This document shows positions 8,194 through 9,677 of a stretch of DNA of 9,677 bases, one piece after another. The notes under the pieces are model-generated. The model was given only the letters and a program-made list of their open reading frames with translations, did not search any database and was not told the DNA's origin. This DNA comes from CAYLZW01 sp964388085 (GTDB taxonomy: Bacteria; Myxococcota; UBA727; CAYLZW01). The stretch spans positions 1 to 9,677 of the forward strand of contig CAYLZW010000228.1 in assembly GCA_964388085.1 (NCBI GenBank), written 5' to 3'. A program made the position numbers and the translations under genes. Position 1 is the first letter of the stretch; each line of letters opens with the position of its first letter.

Positions 8194-8226
8194 GCGACGC
8201 CGCGACGTTTGGCGTTGCGGCGTTGC
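8194..8226 (+). terminator. 14-bp RNA hairpin after lipoprotein gene, probable terminator
   Basis: Arms 8194-8207 and 8213-8226 pair over 14 bp around a five-base loop (TTTGG). Two pairs, 8196/8224 and 8204/8216, are G.U in the plus-strand RNA; in minus-strand RNA both would be A/C mismatches. The structure is therefore tuned to transcripts leaving the lipoprotein gene, which ends 27 bases upstream. A smaller 5-bp hairpin with a TTTC loop (8171-8184) precedes it. There is no U-tract after the stem, so it could equally be an RNA 3'-end stabiliser or rely on Rho. Confidence 0.6.
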
Positions 8227-8246
8227 TTACCCCAGCACGGCCGGCC

Positions 8247-8645
8247 TCACGGCGTCGGACCGATAATCGTCACCCAGCGCGGCTTGTGCTCGAGCAACCA
8301 GGCGCGAATGGCTTCGATCTCCGCCGTCGTGCGCACCATGACGCAGCCGTCCGTCCAGGGGGTGTCGAAGGCAGCGTCGACGACCAGCTGCGGCAGCCAA
8401 TCGGGTGGGCCGTGAATGCCGATGGCGCCTCCGGTGTAGCCCTTCTTCTTTTGCGCGGTCGTCGGGTACCCGATGGGCACGAACCAGGTGAAGCCGCTCA
8501 CCGACGCGCGCGGCGGAGAGAGTCGATAGCGGCCGAGCGGCGTCTTCTGGTCGCCTTGTTTGCGCTTGCCGACGCCGCCCTGACCGAGGTTCACGGGGAA
8601 GGTCGCCGCCGCCAGACCGTCCTTGCACAGCAAGAGCGTGCTCAA
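8247..8645 (-). CDS. L,D-transpeptidase (YkuD domain) lacking usual N-terminus
   Basis: 132 residues from the TTG at 8645. YkuD-fold L,D-transpeptidases form 3-3 cross-links in peptidoglycan or attach proteins to it, working in the periplasm. Visible family marks: FPVNLG (16-21), the substrate-loop GDQKTPLGRYRL (31-42), GGAIGIHG with His78, and WTDGCVMV with nucleophile Cys101, as in the Gram-negative ErfK/YbiS-like class. The start is uncertain: TTG is the only start codon in frame before the stop at 8670-8672, it has no Shine-Dalgarno, and the product begins inside the first strands of the domain with no signal peptide. It may be an N-terminally damaged gene, or the true start may lie across a one-base slip in the six-base C run at 8657-8662. 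It follows the COQ4-like gene by 58 bases on the same strand. Confidence 0.82.
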   Translation of the reverse strand: MSTLLLCKDGLAAATFPVNLGQGGVGKRKQGDQKTPLGRYRLSPPRASVSGFTWFVPIGYPTTAQKKKGYTGGAIGIHGPPDWLPQLVVDAAFDTPWTDGCVMVRTTAEIEAIRAWLLEHKPRWVTIIGPTP

Positions 8646-8703
8646 CGCGAGTGGTCGGGGGGTAAATGCTCAGTCCGCATCCTCGAGCGTCACGAAATCA
8701 CCG

Positions 8704-9171
8704 TCACGCGCGCGGCGTCTCCTCGATCGACAGCGCTCGCCGCGCGTCCGCGATGGTGCTCGTGAGCAATCGCTCCCGGCCTTCGTGCGTGTAGAGGCTC
8801 CTGCAGCGCAGCCCTCGTCGAAAGGCGCGCAGCGTCCGCAAGGGGCAGACGAGCAAGCCGACGGCGACGCCCTGCAGGTTGATCTGCCACGCGAAGGAGT
8901 AACGGCCGCAGCCGGCGCCGAGCTCCCAGGCGCTGATCTCGAGCTCACCTAGCCAGTCCGTGCCGTATCCCGTGAGGATGTGGTGCAGGTCGTGGAGCGG
9001 GACCGCCTGCTTGCGGGACGCGGTGTTGGGGATGGCCAATGGGAGCGGGCCGAGCTTCAGCTTCACCCAGCGTTCGCTGTAGCCGCCGTCGTCGCCATAG
9101 CCGTTGTCCGCGAAGAAGCGCGCGCGCGCGTCCAGCAAGGGCAGCCTGTCGTCGTAAACCGTCCGCTGCAC
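8704..9171 (-). CDS. COQ4-like protein with HDxxH-x11-E metal motif
   Basis: 155 residues from GTG 9171. Residues 60-76 fit the HDxxH-x11-E signature of the COQ4 family exactly: His60, Asp61, His64 and Glu76. In COQ4 these bind a divalent metal, and the family acts in ubiquinone synthesis, as a complex organiser and more recently as the C1 oxidative decarboxylase. Before the motif lie LPLLDARARFF and GPLPLAIPNT, and after it a helical, moderately hydrophobic segment (GVAVGLLVCPLRTLRAF, ~101-117) that could contact the membrane. At 155 residues it is shorter than eukaryotic COQ4 (~220-260) but keeps the core. The GTG start has AGGAGG at a six-base spacing and is preferred over TTG 9222, which would add 17 unconserved-looking residues. 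Being followed by the transpeptidase gene suggests co-transcription. Whether it handles a quinone here is unproven. Confidence 0.78.
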   Translation of the reverse strand: MQRTVYDDRLPLLDARARFFADNGYGDDGGYSERWVKLKLGPLPLAIPNTASRKQAVPLHDLHHILTGYGTDWLGELEISAWELGAGCGRYSFAWQINLQGVAVGLLVCPLRTLRAFRRGLRCRSLYTHEGRERLLTSTIADARRALSIEETPRA

Positions 9172-9428
9172 GCTCCACCTCCTCTTGGGCCTGGCGCTGT
9201 TTGGCGCGGCACGCGTTCCCAATGCAACCGTCGGGCAAGCAGCGTGGCATTTGGCAACACCGCCTGGGGCTCAGCCCCGTACGCGAGCGGGAGGGGGCGC
9301 CGTGCGTCCGCCTGCGGCCGTTCGCCGCGCCGAGAGCGCAAGCGCGCCGCGGAGGCACACGCGACCGGCGGGTTGCGTTGCTAGGTCGATGGGAGGAGCG
9401 GGCGCCGACGAGGAGCGAGGGGACTCGC
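9172..9428. other. Divergent spacer between COQ4-like and DUF5996 genes
   Basis: 257 bases between two divergently transcribed genes, so it should carry both promoters. It holds an exact 13-base palindrome around a central C (GGGGCTCAGCCCC, 9266-9278), which could be an operator or a small hairpin. Frames open across it on both strands look like compositional shadows with runs of Arg, Ala and Gly. No promoter boxes stand out. Confidence 0.5.
9178..9183 (-). promoter_or_regulatory. Strong Shine-Dalgarno fixing the COQ4-like gene start
   Basis: On the minus strand AGGAGG occupies 9183-9178, inside AAGAGGAGGTGG, and stands six bases before GTG 9171. It is the best ribosome binding site in the right half of the window and is the reason for choosing GTG 9171 over the upstream TTG at 9222. 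Confidence 0.75.
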
Positions 9429-9677
9429 ATGTCGCTCACATCGTTACGCGGCGAGGATCTCGTCTGGCCAGCGCTCCCGCCCTTCGAAGAGTGGCGGGAC
9501 ACGTGTCAGACCCTGCACCTCTGGGCGCAGATCCTCGGGAAGCTGAAGCTGACGCTCGCGCCCGAGATGAACCACTGGTGGCACGTCACCCTCACGGTCA
9601 CGCCGCGCGGCATCTCCACCTCGAGCATCCCGTTCGGCACGCGCGTGTTCGAGATGGAGCTCGACCTGCACCATCAC
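9429..9677 (+). CDS. DUF5996 family protein (3' end cut by window edge)
   Basis: The first 83 residues of a gene that runs off the right edge. The translation starts MSLTSLRGEDLVWPALP and continues with EEWRDTCQTLHLWAQILGK (residues 21-39), MNHWWHVTLTVTPRG (47-61) and a Phe-Glu-Met-Glu strand. The order 'WP-LP...W--T--TLH-W-Q--GK...NHWWHV-L-VT-RG' is what I recall for DUF5996, a family of about 300 residues with unknown function found mainly in actinobacteria and proteobacteria. No signal peptide, so probably cytoplasmic. Start ATG 9429 follows GAGGGG (9417-9422) with a six-base gap. Transcribed away from the COQ4-like gene. The family call rests on memory of the N-terminal motif only. Confidence 0.75.
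   Translation, partial: MSLTSLRGEDLVWPALPPFEEWRDTCQTLHLWAQILGKLKLTLAPEMNHWWHVTLTVTPRGISTSSIPFGTRVFEMELDLHHH

Noticed and set aside
7623..8765. 380-codon plus-strand frame overlapping the lipoprotein and transpeptidase
   Set aside because: Arg-rich nonsense in a frame conflicting with two genes that have intact motifs; it also crosses the terminator hairpin.
9118..9130. Thirteen-base alternating GC run (possible Z-DNA)
   Set aside because: It lies inside the COQ4-like coding sequence and simply encodes Ala-Arg repeats with GC-rich codons.
8945..9502. Minus-strand frame across the COQ4-like/DUF5996 spacer
   Set aside because: It overlaps the start of DUF5996 and the front of the COQ4-like gene in other frames, and its product is an Arg/Gly-rich shadow.
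9444..9677. Minus-strand frame at the right edge
   Set aside because: The plus strand from 9429 encodes a recognisable DUF5996 N-terminus with a ribosome binding site, so the minus frame is its antisense shadow.

Overview
The window is GC-rich (roughly 70% by eye), with dense coding on both strands and no RNA gene, CRISPR array or insertion sequence that I could find. It most resembles a chromosomal segment from the Myxococcota (Polyangia, perhaps near Sandaracinus). The grounds are the base composition, a cysteine-rich lipoprotein carrying the myxobacterial CGDG...C...C disulfide repeat, several Asp-Ala-Gly tripeptides in that protein, and a very large stand-alone SNF2 helicase. The taxonomic assignment is inference, not something the sequence proves.

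Region 1 (1-3076, minus strand) is the promoter-proximal part of a V-type (A/V-type) ATP synthase operon. Read in the direction of transcription it is subunit E (2405-3076), a DUF2764 family protein (1547-2356), then catalytic subunit A (from 1550, running off the left edge). This E-DUF2764-A order is the one known from Chlamydia and Bacteroidota V-type operons; subunits B, D, I and K would be expected beyond position 1. The DUF2764 and A genes overlap by four bases (GTGA), which implies translational coupling.

Region 2 (3077-3344) is a divergent intergenic region. To its right, on the plus strand, lies a ~1285-residue SNF2-family ATPase (3345-7202) with complete helicase motifs in its C-terminal 480 residues and about 800 residues ahead of them, mostly of unrecognised sequence. 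A secreted cysteine-rich lipoprotein (7267-8166) follows in the same direction. A strong 14-bp RNA hairpin (8194-8226), whose two G.U pairs work only on the plus strand, sits just after it and is the probable transcription end.

Region 3 (8247-9171, minus strand) is a small gene pair: a COQ4-like protein with a perfect HDxxH-x11-E metal motif (8704-9171), followed by a YkuD-type L,D-transpeptidase (8247-8645). The transpeptidase keeps its catalytic His and Cys but seems to lack the usual N-terminus and signal peptide. Region 4 (9172-9428) is a second divergent spacer, and a DUF5996 family gene begins at 9429 on the plus strand and runs off the right edge.

The gene blocks do not obviously form one pathway. 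The V-ATPase operon is the only clear multi-gene functional unit. I see no convincing new defence or mobile system. The parts most worth a second look are the DUF2764 subunit, the SNF2 N-terminal region, the COQ4-like protein in a lineage that normally makes menaquinone, the shortened L,D-transpeptidase and the strand-polarised hairpin.
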